Assembly (NCBI RefSeq): GCF_024919275.1
Contig: NZ_JANWGH010000004.1
Span: 1-64,000 of the forward strand
Source: Algoriphagus limi
Lineage (GTDB): Bacteria; Bacteroidota; Bacteroidia; Cytophagales; Cyclobacteriaceae
DNA length: 64,000 nucleotides
Reading direction: 5' to 3'
Each line of letters opens with the position of its first letter. Position 1 is the first letter of the stretch. The notes under the pieces were generated by a model. It had not been told where the DNA came from. It did no database searches and worked only from the letters and a program-made list of their open reading frames with translations. The translations under genes were made by a program, and so were the position numbers. Below, piece after piece: positions 17,793 to 27,236 of this stretch.

Positions 17793-18224
17793 ATGCTTTC
17801 ATTGATGAATATGAGCCATTCAAACTCGGAAATATGGATTCATTGGGTTATTGTAACCAAGGAAAGAAAGCCTTTAATTGATGCTTGGAAAAAAGAAGTG
17901 CTTTCCCAAACATTAGGAAAGTTCATTGAAAATAATGGAAATTCCCATGGTACATTTTCAGTTCAGAATGATCATTTTCATTTATTAATTAAGCTTCCCT
18001 TTGCAAGCTCACCGAATGATTTTTTGAATAATCTCAAACTTCAAATTCAGGAAACCTTTATACAGTCAGGCAGCATGGAAAATTTTTTGGATTGGGAAAG
18101 GAAGCCGTATACGTATTCGGTAAGTTTGAATCAATTGAGTGTGGAGAAAAATAACATCCAAAGGCAGGATTTCAAGCATCAAAAAGTTAGTCTGGATGAA
18201 GAGCTCAAATTCTTTGGGATGTAA
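17793..18224 (+). CDS. IS200/IS605-like transposase homologue without the catalytic tyrosine
   Basis: The protein has up to 143 residues and is related to IS200 TnpA. The opening IWIHWVIVTKERKPLI and the HUH motif His61-Phe62-His63 (NDHFHLLIKLP) are as in the family, and the tail YTYSVSLNQLSVEKNNIQRQDFKHQ aligns with the alpha-D helix that normally reads YIxxQxxHH. Where the nucleophilic tyrosine should stand there is Asn121, so DNA cleavage is probably lost. The start could be Met7 (17811), since no ribosome-binding signal separates the options. No IS ends or terminal hairpins are obvious. It could be a decayed insertion sequence or a domesticated DNA-binding protein; the open frame favours the latter slightly. 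Confidence 0.7.
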   Translation: MLSLMNMSHSNSEIWIHWVIVTKERKPLIDAWKKEVLSQTLGKFIENNGNSHGTFSVQNDHFHLLIKLPFASSPNDFLNNLKLQIQETFIQSGSMENFLDWERKPYTYSVSLNQLSVEKNNIQRQDFKHQKVSLDEELKFFGM

Positions 18225-18249
18225 AAAAGGCCGGAGATAATCCGGCCTT
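18223..18249 (-). terminator. Terminator after hmgA (bidirectional)
   Basis: A perfect stem AAGGCCGGA/TCCGGCCTT has loop GATAA. On the minus strand it is followed by six T, just past the hmgA stop; it also sits just after the plus-strand IS200-like gene. Confidence 0.85.
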
Positions 18250-18257
18250 ATGCTTTT

Positions 18258-19421
18258 TTAATCCGTCCAACTCATTGGATAATTTTCATCTACAAATTCC
18301 AATGCATCGGTGGTGATTTGAAGCGGTCTGAAGGTGTCGAGCATCACAGCATATTCTTCCGTTGCTTTTGCTCCAATAGATTTTTCAACAGTGCCAGGAT
18401 GCGGACCATGAGGAAGTCCTCCCATGTGTATAGTGAAGGATCCTCGGTCTATTCCTCTTCGACTCATAAATTCACCCTCTGCGTAATAAAGCACCTCATC
18501 CGAATCAATATTGGAATGATTGTATGGAGCAGGGATTGCCAAAGGATGGTAATCGAATAAACGAGGTACGAAAGAGCAAATCACAAATCCCCAAGCTTGG
18601 AAAGTTTGGTGTACTGGAGGCGGTTGATGAATTCGACCTGTAATTGGTTCAAAGTCATAGATCGATAGGGCATAAGGATATAAATACCCATCCCAACCAA
18701 CAATATCCAACGGGCTATGCGCATAGGAATATTGATGAAGCATCCCTTGTTTCTTGATTTGTACCAAATAGTCACCCTTTTCGCGTTCAATATGCAGTTC
18801 ATGTGGAGGGCGAATGTCTCGCTCGCAATATGGTGAATGCTCGAGCAATTGGCCTACCTCATTTCGATAGCGCTTTACAGTCTCGATTGGACCGTGTGAT
18901 TCAATGATCAATAAGCGAAGTGGGCCTTCTTCTTCAAATTCAAAGCGGTAAATAGTCGTTCTTGGAATAACAATGTAATCCCCTTTTCGAACTTCCAATT
19001 TTCCAAATTGTGAATAAAGCGTACCTGCTCCGTCATGGATATAGATAAGTTCGTCTCCATCCGCATTTTTGAAATAGTAATCCATTTTTCGCTGCTCTGG
19101 AGAACAGATTCCCATCATAACATCATTGTTCATCATGAGCATACGTCGTGCAGAGAGATAATCCTTACCGGTAGTTCCTACACCTGAAGTTTTCAGATGG
19201 GTTTGCTGCAATCCATGATCCTTGGCGATCTCCCATTTGTAGGGTTTAGGCTCACCGATGGATTTAACCTCGTTTGGGTTATATATGTGATACAAGTTGG
19301 AGTAAATCCCGGAAAAGCCTTTGGAACTGACCAACTCTTCTTTATAAAGGCTTCCGTCAGGTTGACGAAATTGCGTGTGTCGCTTTGGAGGAATCTGACC
19401 TAATCTATAATAATATGCCAT
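18258..19421 (-). CDS. hmgA: Homogentisate 1,2-dioxygenase
   Basis: The 387-residue, Fe(II)-dependent cupin enzyme opens the ring of homogentisate in tyrosine and phenylalanine breakdown. The start YYYRLGQIPPKRHTQFR is the family signature (the bacterial G-x-IP-x-KRHTQFR). The active-site segments include PAPYNHSNIDSDEVLYY and GGLPHGPHPG, which supply the iron-binding His and Glu residues, plus VGWDGYLYPYALSIYDFEPI. Length is that of the shorter bacterial form. No other tyrosine-degradation gene is adjacent, so the pathway is dispersed. Confidence 0.93.
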   Translation of the reverse strand: MAYYYRLGQIPPKRHTQFRQPDGSLYKEELVSSKGFSGIYSNLYHIYNPNEVKSIGEPKPYKWEIAKDHGLQQTHLKTSGVGTTGKDYLSARRMLMMNNDVMMGICSPEQRKMDYYFKNADGDELIYIHDGAGTLYSQFGKLEVRKGDYIVIPRTTIYRFEFEEEGPLRLLIIESHGPIETVKRYRNEVGQLLEHSPYCERDIRPPHELHIEREKGDYLVQIKKQGMLHQYSYAHSPLDIVGWDGYLYPYALSIYDFEPITGRIHQPPPVHQTFQAWGFVICSFVPRLFDYHPLAIPAPYNHSNIDSDEVLYYAEGEFMSRRGIDRGSFTIHMGGLPHGPHPGTVEKSIGAKATEEYAVMLDTFRPLQITTDALEFVDENYPMSWTD

Positions 19422-19627
19422 GTTTATTTGGGTTTATTCGGCAATTTACAAGGTTCTTCCGAGGGAAAAAACCTAGCTCGGAGCAAATTACTTTTGACTT
19501 TTTTAACTCTGAATAGAAGAGATGGTTTTCAAGAATTTCAATCGTCCCAATATTGAACTAGTTTTGAGATTGAGGGAAAATATGCCAATTTTCCAGAGTA
19601 AAACACCCTCTCTTAAACTCAGACCTT

Positions 19628-20428
19628 ATGAAAACTTATTTCCTGAAGATTTCCCTTCTTTATTTGCTATTCTTTGGTTTTTCAAGCATTTCCTATTCAC
19701 AAAATCTGATTTGGTCTGATGAGTTTGATTATACAGGTTTGCCGGATTCAAGCAAATGGACCTATAATGTAGGGGATCATGGATGGGGTAATCAGGAACT
19801 ACAATATTACACAGATAGGGAGCTAAGAAATGCACGGGTAGAAAATGGTCATTTGATTATTGAAGCTCATGCTGATGAAGAATATCCAAAAGGCTATACT
19901 TCTGCCCGGTTGTTGACTCGTGGAAAAGCCTCTTGGGAATATGGATACATTGAGGTTCGGGCAAAACTGCCGGCGGGAATCGGAACTTGGCCGGCGATTT
20001 GGATGCTGGCCGAAGAAAACCGACATGGAGGTTGGCCAAAAAATGGAGAAATAGATATCATGGAGCATGTGGGCTATGACCCATCTGTAGTTCATGGGAC
20101 TGTACATACAGAAGCCTTTAATCATGTCAAAGGAACGCATAAAGGAGCTCAGGTAACTGTTGAGGATTTTGATCAGGCTTTTCATACTTATGCAATTAAT
20201 TGGACAGAAAAGAGTATCGAGTTTTTTATGGATGGGGAAAAATATTTTGAATTCGAAAACACCGGGGGAGATTATAGCGAGTGGCCTTTTGATCAACCCT
20301 TCCATTTGATTTTGAATATTGCTGTTGGAGGAACTTGGGGAGGCCAAAAGGGAGTAGATCCATCGATCTGGCCCCAAAGGATGACAGTAGACTACGTTCG
20401 GGTCTATGATAGTCACCCAAATCCATAA
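19628..20428 (+). CDS. Exported glycoside hydrolase family 16 (laminarinase-like beta-glucanase)
   Basis: The 266-residue protein has a signal peptide (about 1-25, ending SYSQ) and one GH16 jelly-roll domain. The catalytic signature EIDIME is at 141-146, with Glu141 as nucleophile, Asp143 and Glu146 as acid/base, the arrangement (ExDxxE) of beta-1,3-glucanases. The surrounding motifs WSDEFDYTGLPDSSKW and PAIWMLAEENRHGGWPKNG fit laminarinases. No carbohydrate-binding module or sorting tail follows. It stands alone, with no SusC/SusD partner, so it may act as a single scavenging enzyme on algal or fungal beta-glucans (substrate inferred). Confidence 0.92.
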   Translation: MKTYFLKISLLYLLFFGFSSISYSQNLIWSDEFDYTGLPDSSKWTYNVGDHGWGNQELQYYTDRELRNARVENGHLIIEAHADEEYPKGYTSARLLTRGKASWEYGYIEVRAKLPAGIGTWPAIWMLAEENRHGGWPKNGEIDIMEHVGYDPSVVHGTVHTEAFNHVKGTHKGAQVTVEDFDQAFHTYAINWTEKSIEFFMDGEKYFEFENTGGDYSEWPFDQPFHLILNIAVGGTWGGQKGVDPSIWPQRMTVDYVRVYDSHPNP

Positions 20429-20504
20429 GAACTTGCTTGAATTTTGGCAAACTGTCCAAGATTGCCTAAAATGAGGAAGAAATTTAGTTAGTCATACTTA
20501 CCTT

Positions 20505-21158
20505 ATGTCAGGCCAATCTATCAAACGAAAAAAAATACAGGCACTTTTTATAATAAGTGTGCTGTTATTGCTGATCTATGCCAAGAACCTCATCGAAAGG
20601 AGATCTTTCCGTGAAATAAGCTCCACTTTTACCGAAGTGTACAATGATCGATTGGTAGTCGAAAGCTACATTTTCGATATTTCGGAGCGGCTTTTCCAAA
20701 TTCAAAAACTGATAGACCACTGTAATTTGGACTATGATTACTCCAAGGTAATTGATGAAATAGACGTACAGGAAAAAGAAATCTTGGCAATTGTCGAAGA
20801 TTTTGAAAAAACAAAGCTGACAGATCAGGAATCAAGTTACTTGGCGGACTTTCGAGCAATTATTGAAAATGACTTGGCTATCAAAAGCTATGAATTATTG
20901 TATACGGATTCTTCGGGTGTCAATATTGACCAAGTAAAGCTGTACGACAATAAGATTTCACAGGCCAGAAAAGACCTTGACGACCTAAGTCAGATTCAAT
21001 TGGCGGAAGGGGATAGATTAATTAAAAAGGCCAAAAAACTAATCAACCGCTCCCAGATTTGGGCTCAATTTGAAGTGGCTTTATTAATTATTCTGATTGT
21101 GGTAATGTTCTGGTTGATTTTCAGAAAATCAAAGGACACCAAGGGAGTTATTTCATAA
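20505..21158 (+). CDS. Small membrane protein with a four-helix-bundle sensor-like domain, no output domain
   Basis: I do not recognise a named family with certainty. The 217-residue protein has a transmembrane helix near the N terminus (about 13-25), a long helical, charged periplasmic segment (about 30-180) and a second transmembrane helix (about 191-209) followed by only a short basic tail. This layout is that of the 4HB_MCP sensor domain of chemoreceptors and histidine kinases, but HAMP, kinase and methyl-accepting regions are absent. It starts 76 bp after the GH16 stop on the same strand and could be co-transcribed; a shared terminator follows. Confidence 0.7.
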   Translation: MSGQSIKRKKIQALFIISVLLLLIYAKNLIERRSFREISSTFTEVYNDRLVVESYIFDISERLFQIQKLIDHCNLDYDYSKVIDEIDVQEKEILAIVEDFEKTKLTDQESSYLADFRAIIENDLAIKSYELLYTDSSGVNIDQVKLYDNKISQARKDLDDLSQIQLAEGDRLIKKAKKLINRSQIWAQFEVALLIILIVVMFWLIFRKSKDTKGVIS

Positions 21159-21170
21159 GAAATAAGCAAA

Positions 21171-21202
21171 AAAAAGACCCAGAGGAATCTGGGTCTTTTT
21201 TT
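21171..21202. terminator. Bidirectional terminator between the converging 20505 gene and gcvP
   Basis: The perfect stem AGACCCAGA/TCTGGGTCT with loop GGAA is flanked by A and T runs on the two sides, so it can work in both directions. Confidence 0.85.
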
Positions 21203-21223
21203 GACTTTATGTTTAGAAAGCAA

Positions 21224-24118
21224 TTAAACTGCTTCGCTTTCCTGAGCATATTCTTCAACTGGAATACAGCTGCAGACCAAGTTTCGGTCTCCATAAGCAG
21301 AATCGATTCTGCGGACTGTTGGCCAAAATTTATTCTCTTTCACATAAGCTAGCGGATAAACAGCCTTTTCTCTTGAATAAGGCAAATCCCATTCGCCAGT
21401 TAATACCATCTGAGCTGTATGAGGTGCATTTTTCAAGACATTGTTGTCTTTGTCAAACTTACCTTCCTCAATCTCGCGAATTTCTTCCCGAATAGCGATC
21501 AAAGCATCACAGAATCTATCCAATTCTGCTTTTGTCTCAGACTCGGTTGGCTCGATCATGATGGTTCCTGCAACAGGGAAGGAGACGGTAGGTGCATGGA
21601 ATCCGTAGTCCATTAATCGCTTGGCGATATCTTCTACTTCCACTCCAAACTCCTTGAATCCTCGACAGTCTACGATCATCTCGTGAGCAGCTCTACCTTT
21701 GGTTCCAGTGTAGAGGATCGGATAGTGCCCTTCCAGACGCTCCTTGATGTAGTTTGCATTCAAGATGGCCATTTTGGTAGCATTGGTCAATCCATCTCCG
21801 CCCATCATTTCGATGTAAGCGTAAGAGATAGGGAGAATGCTTGCGCTTCCATAAGGAGCTGCAGAAATTGAAGATACAGCTTGCGTACCACCTGTTTTTA
21901 CAATTGGGTTTCCAGGAAGGAATGGTGCCAAATGACTAGCAACACAGATTGGTCCCATACCAGGTCCTCCTCCTCCATGAGGAATGCAGAAGGTCTTATG
22001 TAGGTTAAGGTGACAAACGTCTGCTCCGATTCTTCCCGGAGAGGTTAGACCTACCTGAGCGTTCATGTTTGCGCCGTCCATGTAAACCTGACCACCATAC
22101 TCATGAATGGTTGCGCAAATTTCCTGAATAGCTTCTTCAAATACACCGTGAGTAGATGGATAAGTCACCATAAGGGCGGCTAGATTTTCGGCATTTGCAG
22201 CGGCTTTTTCTTTCAAATCCGCTACATCTATATTTCCACGATCGTCGCATTTTACCAAAACCACTTTCATACCTGCCATCACAGCGGAAGCAGGGTTGGT
22301 TCCGTGCGCTGAAGTAGGAATCAAGGCAACATCACGATGTCCTTCACCTCGACTTAAATGATAAGCTCTAATCACCATCAAACCAGCATACTCACCCTGA
22401 GCACCAGAATTTGGCTGAAGTGAGGTGTCTGCAAATCCAGTGATTTCGGTTAACCAAGTTCTCAAATTGGTGAAGAGCTCCTGATATCCCAAAGTTTGGT
22501 CCATCGGCGCAAATGGGTGCATTTGTCCGAATTCTGGCCAGGTAACAGGAATCATTTCAGCAGTAGCATTTAGCTTCATGGTACAGCTTCCCAAGGAAAT
22601 CATGGAGTGAACCAGCGACAGATCCTTATTTTCCAATCGCTTGATATAGCGAAGCATTTCATGCTCTGAGTGGTAGTTGTTGAAAACCGGGTGAGTTAGG
22701 TATTCAGATTTTCTGACTAGTGCTTCAGGAAGCTCAAGGTTCAGGTTCTCTACCAATTCATCCAAGTTCAAAGTATGCTTACCTTCCTCGGTAGCAAAAA
22801 TAGAAACGATGGTTTTGACGTCTGCCAGCGTTTTAGTCTCGTCAAAGGAGATAAAGATGGAGTCACTTTCATAGCGGAAGTTCATCTCAGCTGCTAAAGC
22901 CAAACCTTTTACTCGCTCTCTTGAAACGTCACTCATTCTAATTTGAATGGTGTCAAAGAAAGAATGATCAGCTACATCCAAACCGACTTTTTTCAAAGCC
23001 TTTGCAGTCAATTTTGCTAGCCCGTGTGTGCGAAGCGCAATGTTTTTCAAACCTTCCGGTCCATGATAAACTGCATAGAAGGAAGACATCACGGCCAATA
23101 GTACCTGAGCCGTACATATGTTGGAAGTGGCTTTTTCCCGCTTGATATGCTGCTCGCGGGTTTGAAGAGCCATTCGGTAAGCTTTATTTCCTGCACGGTC
23201 TACAGATACACCAATAATTCTTCCAGGAATTTGGCGTTTGAAATCTTCTTTGGTTGCAAAAAATCCTGCATGAGGTCCACCATATCCCATTGGTACTCCA
23301 AATCGTTGTGCAGAACCAACCACCACGTCAGCTCCCATTTCTCCGGGAGGAGTCAATAAAGTCAAAGCCAACAGGTCAGTAGCAAAGGCAGTCAATACTT
23401 TGTTTTCTTTCGCGGCTGCAACGATGGCAGAATAATCGCGAACGGCTCCGTCAGCATCCGGATATTGGAACATCACCCCGTAAAGTTCCGGGTCAGTCAA
23501 ATCCAAGTCTTGGATAGAACCGAAGACTAGTTCAATTCCTACAGGCTCCGCTCTCGTTTCAAGGACGGCTTTTGTTTGAGGGAAAATCTTTTCATCTACA
23601 AAAAACTTGTTCGCCGCCTTCTTGTCTCTTGGCTTGACGGAATGCAGCATAGTCATCGCTTCGGCGGCAGCTGTGCCTTCATCCAGCAGAGAGGCATTGG
23701 CAAGTTCCATACCGGTAAGTTCCATCACCACCGTTTGGAAATTGATCAAAGCTTCCAATCGTCCCTGAGCTATTTCAGCCTGATAGGGAGTGTATGCGGT
23801 ATACCAACCTGGGTTTTCAAGTACATTTCTCAAAATCACCCCCGGAACGAAGGTGTCATAGTAACCCATCCCGATGAAGGATTTAAATACTTTGTTTTTT
23901 GAGGCTAATTTCTTGAAATCAGCTAAAAACTCTGACTCTAATTTTGCTTTTGGGAGGTCCAATGGTCGCGTGAGGCGAATGGATTCAGGGACCGTTTGTT
24001 CGATGAGTTCCTCTAAGGAAGTGGCACCGATTTTTTCCAACATCTCTGCGATCTCCGCTTCAGTCGGGCCATTGTGTCTGCTCTCAAATTTGACAGCATT
24101 CGATAGGTTGATTTTCAT
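21224..24118 (-). CDS. gcvP: Glycine dehydrogenase (decarboxylating), single-chain P-protein
   Basis: The start is set at 24118 ([20 protein letters not shown]), because a -7 box at 24179-24186 would put the transcript start downstream of the longer frame's start; that gives 964 residues. It is the PLP enzyme of the glycine cleavage system, transferring the aminomethyl group of glycine to lipoyl H-protein. The RHNGPT start is diagnostic. Both halves are fused in one chain: the N half includes [13 protein letters not shown], the C half has the PLP lysine at about Lys708 in [18 protein letters not shown]. Length is usual for the fused form. gcvT and gcvH are not adjacent. Confidence 0.96.
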   Translation of the reverse strand: MKINLSNAVKFESRHNGPTEAEIAEMLEKIGATSLEELIEQTVPESIRLTRPLDLPKAKLESEFLADFKKLASKNKVFKSFIGMGYYDTFVPGVILRNVLENPGWYTAYTPYQAEIAQGRLEALINFQTVVMELTGMELANASLLDEGTAAAEAMTMLHSVKPRDKKAANKFFVDEKIFPQTKAVLETRAEPVGIELVFGSIQDLDLTDPELYGVMFQYPDADGAVRDYSAIVAAAKENKVLTAFATDLLALTLLTPPGEMGADVVVGSAQRFGVPMGYGGPHAGFFATKEDFKRQIPGRIIGVSVDRAGNKAYRMALQTREQHIKREKATSNICTAQVLLAVMSSFYAVYHGPEGLKNIALRTHGLAKLTAKALKKVGLDVADHSFFDTIQIRMSDVSRERVKGLALAAEMNFRYESDSIFISFDETKTLADVKTIVSIFATEEGKHTLNLDELVENLNLELPEALVRKSEYLTHPVFNNYHSEHEMLRYIKRLENKDLSLVHSMISLGSCTMKLNATAEMIPVTWPEFGQMHPFAPMDQTLGYQELFTNLRTWLTEITGFADTSLQPNSGAQGEYAGLMVIRAYHLSRGEGHRDVALIPTSAHGTNPASAVMAGMKVVLVKCDDRGNIDVADLKEKAAANAENLAALMVTYPSTHGVFEEAIQEICATIHEYGGQVYMDGANMNAQVGLTSPGRIGADVCHLNLHKTFCIPHGGGGPGMGPICVASHLAPFLPGNPIVKTGGTQAVSSISAAPYGSASILPISYAYIEMMGGDGLTNATKMAILNANYIKERLEGHYPILYTGTKGRAAHEMIVDCRGFKEFGVEVEDIAKRLMDYGFHAPTVSFPVAGTIMIEPTESETKAELDRFCDALIAIREEIREIEEGKFDKDNNVLKNAPHTAQMVLTGEWDLPYSREKAVYPLAYVKENKFWPTVRRIDSAYGDRNLVCSCIPVEEYAQESEAV

Positions 24119-24178
24119 ACGAATTGTTAGGAAGCTGTGATTTTTATTTGGGTTAGAAATCCTTTCAATTTCTGGCGG

Positions 24179-24186
24179 CAAAGGTA
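24179..24186 (-). promoter_or_regulatory. Putative gcvP promoter -7 element
   Basis: On the minus strand it reads TACCTTTG, a perfect TAnnTTTG, 60 bp upstream of the chosen gcvP start. No glycine-riboswitch-like structure fits in the short leader. Confidence 0.55.
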
Positions 24187-24314
24187 CAATTTATTGGAAG
24201 ATATTCTTTGCTTAACACACAGAATTTCACCCTCTCAACACTCCTTTCCTGTAAACGGTTTGTGGCTGGGATAAAAAAATGTATAGCTTAGAGGCCAAAA
24301 TAAAAATTGATCCT

Positions 24315-25811
24315 ATGAATAAACGATTTCTTTTGACCTCTGCGCTAGCTTTGGGGCTCTCTTGGGGCACTTTTGCGCAGAATCCCGTACAGGTAAAATA
24401 TGCCAATACCATCACTGCGGATGACCTGAAAGAATACTTGACCTTTTTGGCTTCTGATGAAATGAGAGGTCGGGATACTGGTTCTCCTGAGGGCTTGATT
24501 GCTGCGAATTACCTTGCCGACTTTTACAAAGAACTAGGCTTGACAGGTCCTGTGGATGGAAGCTATTTTCAGCAGGTACCTTTAGTAAGTTCTAAGTTTG
24601 AAAAAGTGACCTTGAAGGTCGGTAAAACCAATTTGGTAGAAAACGAAGACTTTGTATTTACCGGTGATGGTGATATGAAGAAAGCCGCAAAAACTGATTT
24701 GGTTTTCTTGGGCCTTGTAAATGATGAGAACCTAGCCAAAGTAGATGTGACCGGTAAATTGGTTGGTATCTGGGCTGTAGGAGAGCGAAGCAATGGTTTG
24801 ATCAACAAAGTGATGGATGCCGGTGCTGCTGGGGTAGTGATCGTGAGCATGGAAGGACAAGCTAATTTTGACCGTATTGCTAATCGCTATAAGTCTTTAG
24901 CTGGAAGAGGTAGAATCGGATTTGAGCGGGAAATCTCTCAACGACCTGTTTTCATGGTGAGCTCTGATAAAATGGGCGAATTGTTTGGTACTCCTGTAGA
25001 AGAACTGAAGGAAGCTGCCAAGTCCAATCCAGAGTCTATCAAATCTCAAAAAGCTTCTTATCTCGTTCAGAAAAGTGTAACGCCTGTGGAGGCTTACAAT
25101 GTGATGGGCTTTTTGGAAGGAACCGATAAGAAGGATGAAGTATTGGTGATTTCCTCTCATTACGATCACGTAGGAGTAAGCTCTACAGGTGAAATATTCA
25201 ACGGTGCGGATGATGACGGTTCTGGAACTGTATCCGTGATGGAAATAGCTCAGGCTTTCGCTACTGCTGCTAAAGAAGGACATAGACCTCGTAGATCTAT
25301 TTTGTTTTTGAATGTGACTGGTGAGGAAAAAGGTCTTTTAGGGTCTCAGTATTATTCTGAAAACCCGATTTTCCCTATCGAAAATACTGTCAATAACATC
25401 AATATTGACATGGTGGGACGAATCGATTATGAATACCAGAATGCTGAAAACAAGGACTATGTCTATGTAATCGGTTCAGAAATGTTGTCTACTGATTTGA
25501 AAAAAATCAACGAGTACAACAACATCACCTACACGGACTTGATCTTGGACTACCGATATGATGCTGAAGATGATCCGAACCGATTCTATTACCGATCAGA
25601 TCACTACAACTTTGCGAAGTTCAATATCCCTGTCATTTTCTTCTTCAATGGAGTACATGATGATTACCATCAAGTGACGGATACGGTGGATAAAATCGAA
25701 TTCCCACTGATGACCAAGCGGGCGCATTTGATTTTCCACACAGCTTGGGATCTTGCCAACAGAGAGAAGCGAACTCGAGTAGACGGCACGAACACTCGCG
25801 GAGAGCGATAA
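24315..25811 (+). CDS. Exported M28-family aminopeptidase with PA domain
   Basis: The start at 24315 gives the signal peptide MNKRFLLTSALALGLSWGTFAQ; the frame could extend 12 codons upstream. The 498-residue protein has a protease-associated insert (around 130-200, GKLVGIWAVGERSN through MDAGAAGVVIVS) inside an M28 fold. The two-zinc site is visible: SSHYDHVG (His, Asp), NGADDDGSGT (bridging Asp), TGEEKGLLGS (Glu), NIDMVGR (Asp) and YHQVTDT (His). It probably removes N-terminal residues from peptides in the periplasm or outside the cell. It is a single gene divergent from gcvP. Confidence 0.93.
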   Translation: MNKRFLLTSALALGLSWGTFAQNPVQVKYANTITADDLKEYLTFLASDEMRGRDTGSPEGLIAANYLADFYKELGLTGPVDGSYFQQVPLVSSKFEKVTLKVGKTNLVENEDFVFTGDGDMKKAAKTDLVFLGLVNDENLAKVDVTGKLVGIWAVGERSNGLINKVMDAGAAGVVIVSMEGQANFDRIANRYKSLAGRGRIGFEREISQRPVFMVSSDKMGELFGTPVEELKEAAKSNPESIKSQKASYLVQKSVTPVEAYNVMGFLEGTDKKDEVLVISSHYDHVGVSSTGEIFNGADDDGSGTVSVMEIAQAFATAAKEGHRPRRSILFLNVTGEEKGLLGSQYYSENPIFPIENTVNNINIDMVGRIDYEYQNAENKDYVYVIGSEMLSTDLKKINEYNNITYTDLILDYRYDAEDDPNRFYYRSDHYNFAKFNIPVIFFFNGVHDDYHQVTDTVDKIEFPLMTKRAHLIFHTAWDLANREKRTRVDGTNTRGER

Positions 25812-25825
25812 GATTCAAAAAATAT

Positions 25826-25850
25826 AAAGGCCCTGGAAAGGGCCTTTTTT
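25826..25850 (+). terminator. Terminator after the M28 peptidase gene
   Basis: The stem AAAGGCCC/GGGCCTTT with a six-base loop runs into T residues; its end overlaps the stop codon of the converging helicase gene. Confidence 0.8.
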
Positions 25851-27198
25851 ATTTCCTTCTGTTCTTTGTCTTCAACTGATTCCGATTCTTTTTATTTCCG
25901 GATTTTCGGGCTTTGACTTTTTCTCCTTTTCCGATATTCCGTTTTGGGCGGGCTTTCTTTTCGTGGAATGCACCTTTGTAATCCGGGTTTTCCTTTTGCT
26001 TGAGCTTATCCAATTCACGTGCGTAGATCTGCTTTTCAGCAAAAGGTGTTTCCGTTATTGTTACTGATTTTGGAATACTCACCTCAGGTACTTCCATCCG
26101 GATCAACTCCTCGATTTTCTCAAAATGCCAAGCCTCTGCAGGATTGATAAAAGTGATGGCCATCCCTTCATTTTCTGCACGGCCTGTTCTGCCAATTCGG
26201 TGCACATAATCTTCATAAATCAAAGGAACATCGAAGTTGATCACATGAGATACCATCGTCACATCCAAGCCTCGTGAGGCCACATCAGTCGCCACCAAGA
26301 TCCGTACATCACCTGCCTTAAAGTCCTCCATGGAATTGATTCGGGTGTTTTGTCCTTTGTTGGCATGAATGACTCGAATCTCGCCGACTTTTTTGCGTTG
26401 AAGAAAATTGGACACTTCCTCGGCATTTTTTCGACTTCGTGTAAAAATGATGGCTCGGCTGACCTCTTCGCTCTCCAAGAGATGCTCCAATAAATTGATT
26501 TTGGTTCGTATGTTTGGGACGAAATATTTGACCTGATCGATGGTTTCAGCTGTAGTCGCCGAGGGGGTAATTTCTACCCGCTCCGGAAACTCCAAGAATT
26601 CAGTGGAAAGCCTTTCTACTTTTTGAGAAAAGGTGGCAGAGAAAAGTAGGTTTTGCCTTTTCACTGGGATAACCTCTAAAATGGACCGAATTTGTGGCAT
26701 GAAGCCCATATCCAGCATTTTATCCGCTTCATCCAAGACCATGGTTTTGAGTTCTTTGGTTAGGATGACTCCTTTCTTATACAAATCCATAAAGCGACCC
26801 GGTGTGGAAATAATCAGATCTACACCAGCTTCAATTTGCTCTATTTGGGTTTTCGGGCCAATTCCTCCATATAATGCGACTACTCGGGTATCCGTGTATT
26901 TCCCAAGTTGACTACAGACTTCCTCAATCTGCATGACCAATTCCCGAGTAGGGGCTAGGACCATCGCTCGGGGATGCATGCCTTGGGCGTATTTTACTTT
27001 CATCAAGATGGGAAGCACATAAGCAGCTGTTTTCCCAGTTCCTGTCTGTGCAATTCCCAACACATCATGTCCGGCCAAAGCCAATGGGATCCCTTTTTCC
27101 TGAATAGGTGTTGGATGAGTATAGCCTGCTTCTTCGACAGCGTTTAGTAATTGCCTATTGAGTTTAAAAGCTTCAAAACCTTCTGCCTGATTGGCCAT
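25849..27198 (-). CDS. DEAD-box RNA helicase, RhlE-like
   Basis: The 449-residue ATP-dependent RNA helicase has all core motifs in order: the Q motif PTPIQEKGIP, motif I AQTGTGKT, PTRELVMQI, TPGRFMDL, DEADKMLDMGF, SATF, and in the second RecA domain VATDVASRGLD and HRIGRTGRA. Residues after about 375 form a lysine- and arginine-rich tail (KARPKRNIGKGEKVKARKS), likely binding RNA. It probably works in ribosome assembly or RNA turnover. The start is only 38 bp from the divergent pyrC start, so their promoters overlap. Confidence 0.93.
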   Translation of the reverse strand: MANQAEGFEAFKLNRQLLNAVEEAGYTHPTPIQEKGIPLALAGHDVLGIAQTGTGKTAAYVLPILMKVKYAQGMHPRAMVLAPTRELVMQIEEVCSQLGKYTDTRVVALYGGIGPKTQIEQIEAGVDLIISTPGRFMDLYKKGVILTKELKTMVLDEADKMLDMGFMPQIRSILEVIPVKRQNLLFSATFSQKVERLSTEFLEFPERVEITPSATTAETIDQVKYFVPNIRTKINLLEHLLESEEVSRAIIFTRSRKNAEEVSNFLQRKKVGEIRVIHANKGQNTRINSMEDFKAGDVRILVATDVASRGLDVTMVSHVINFDVPLIYEDYVHRIGRTGRAENEGMAITFINPAEAWHFEKIEELIRMEVPEVSIPKSVTITETPFAEKQIYARELDKLKQKENPDYKGAFHEKKARPKRNIGKGEKVKARKSGNKKNRNQLKTKNRRK

Positions 27199-27236
27199 GA
27201 TTGCTTAATTTAGCGGGAACATATAACAGTAAAACG

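Noticed and set aside
19823..20416. A 197-codon open frame on the minus strand
   Set aside because: It is antisense to the GH16 glucanase, which has an intact active site; a shadow frame.
24119..24314. Glycine riboswitch before gcvP
   Set aside because: The leader between the -7 box and the start is about 55 bases, too short, and no paired glycine-aptamer core is visible.
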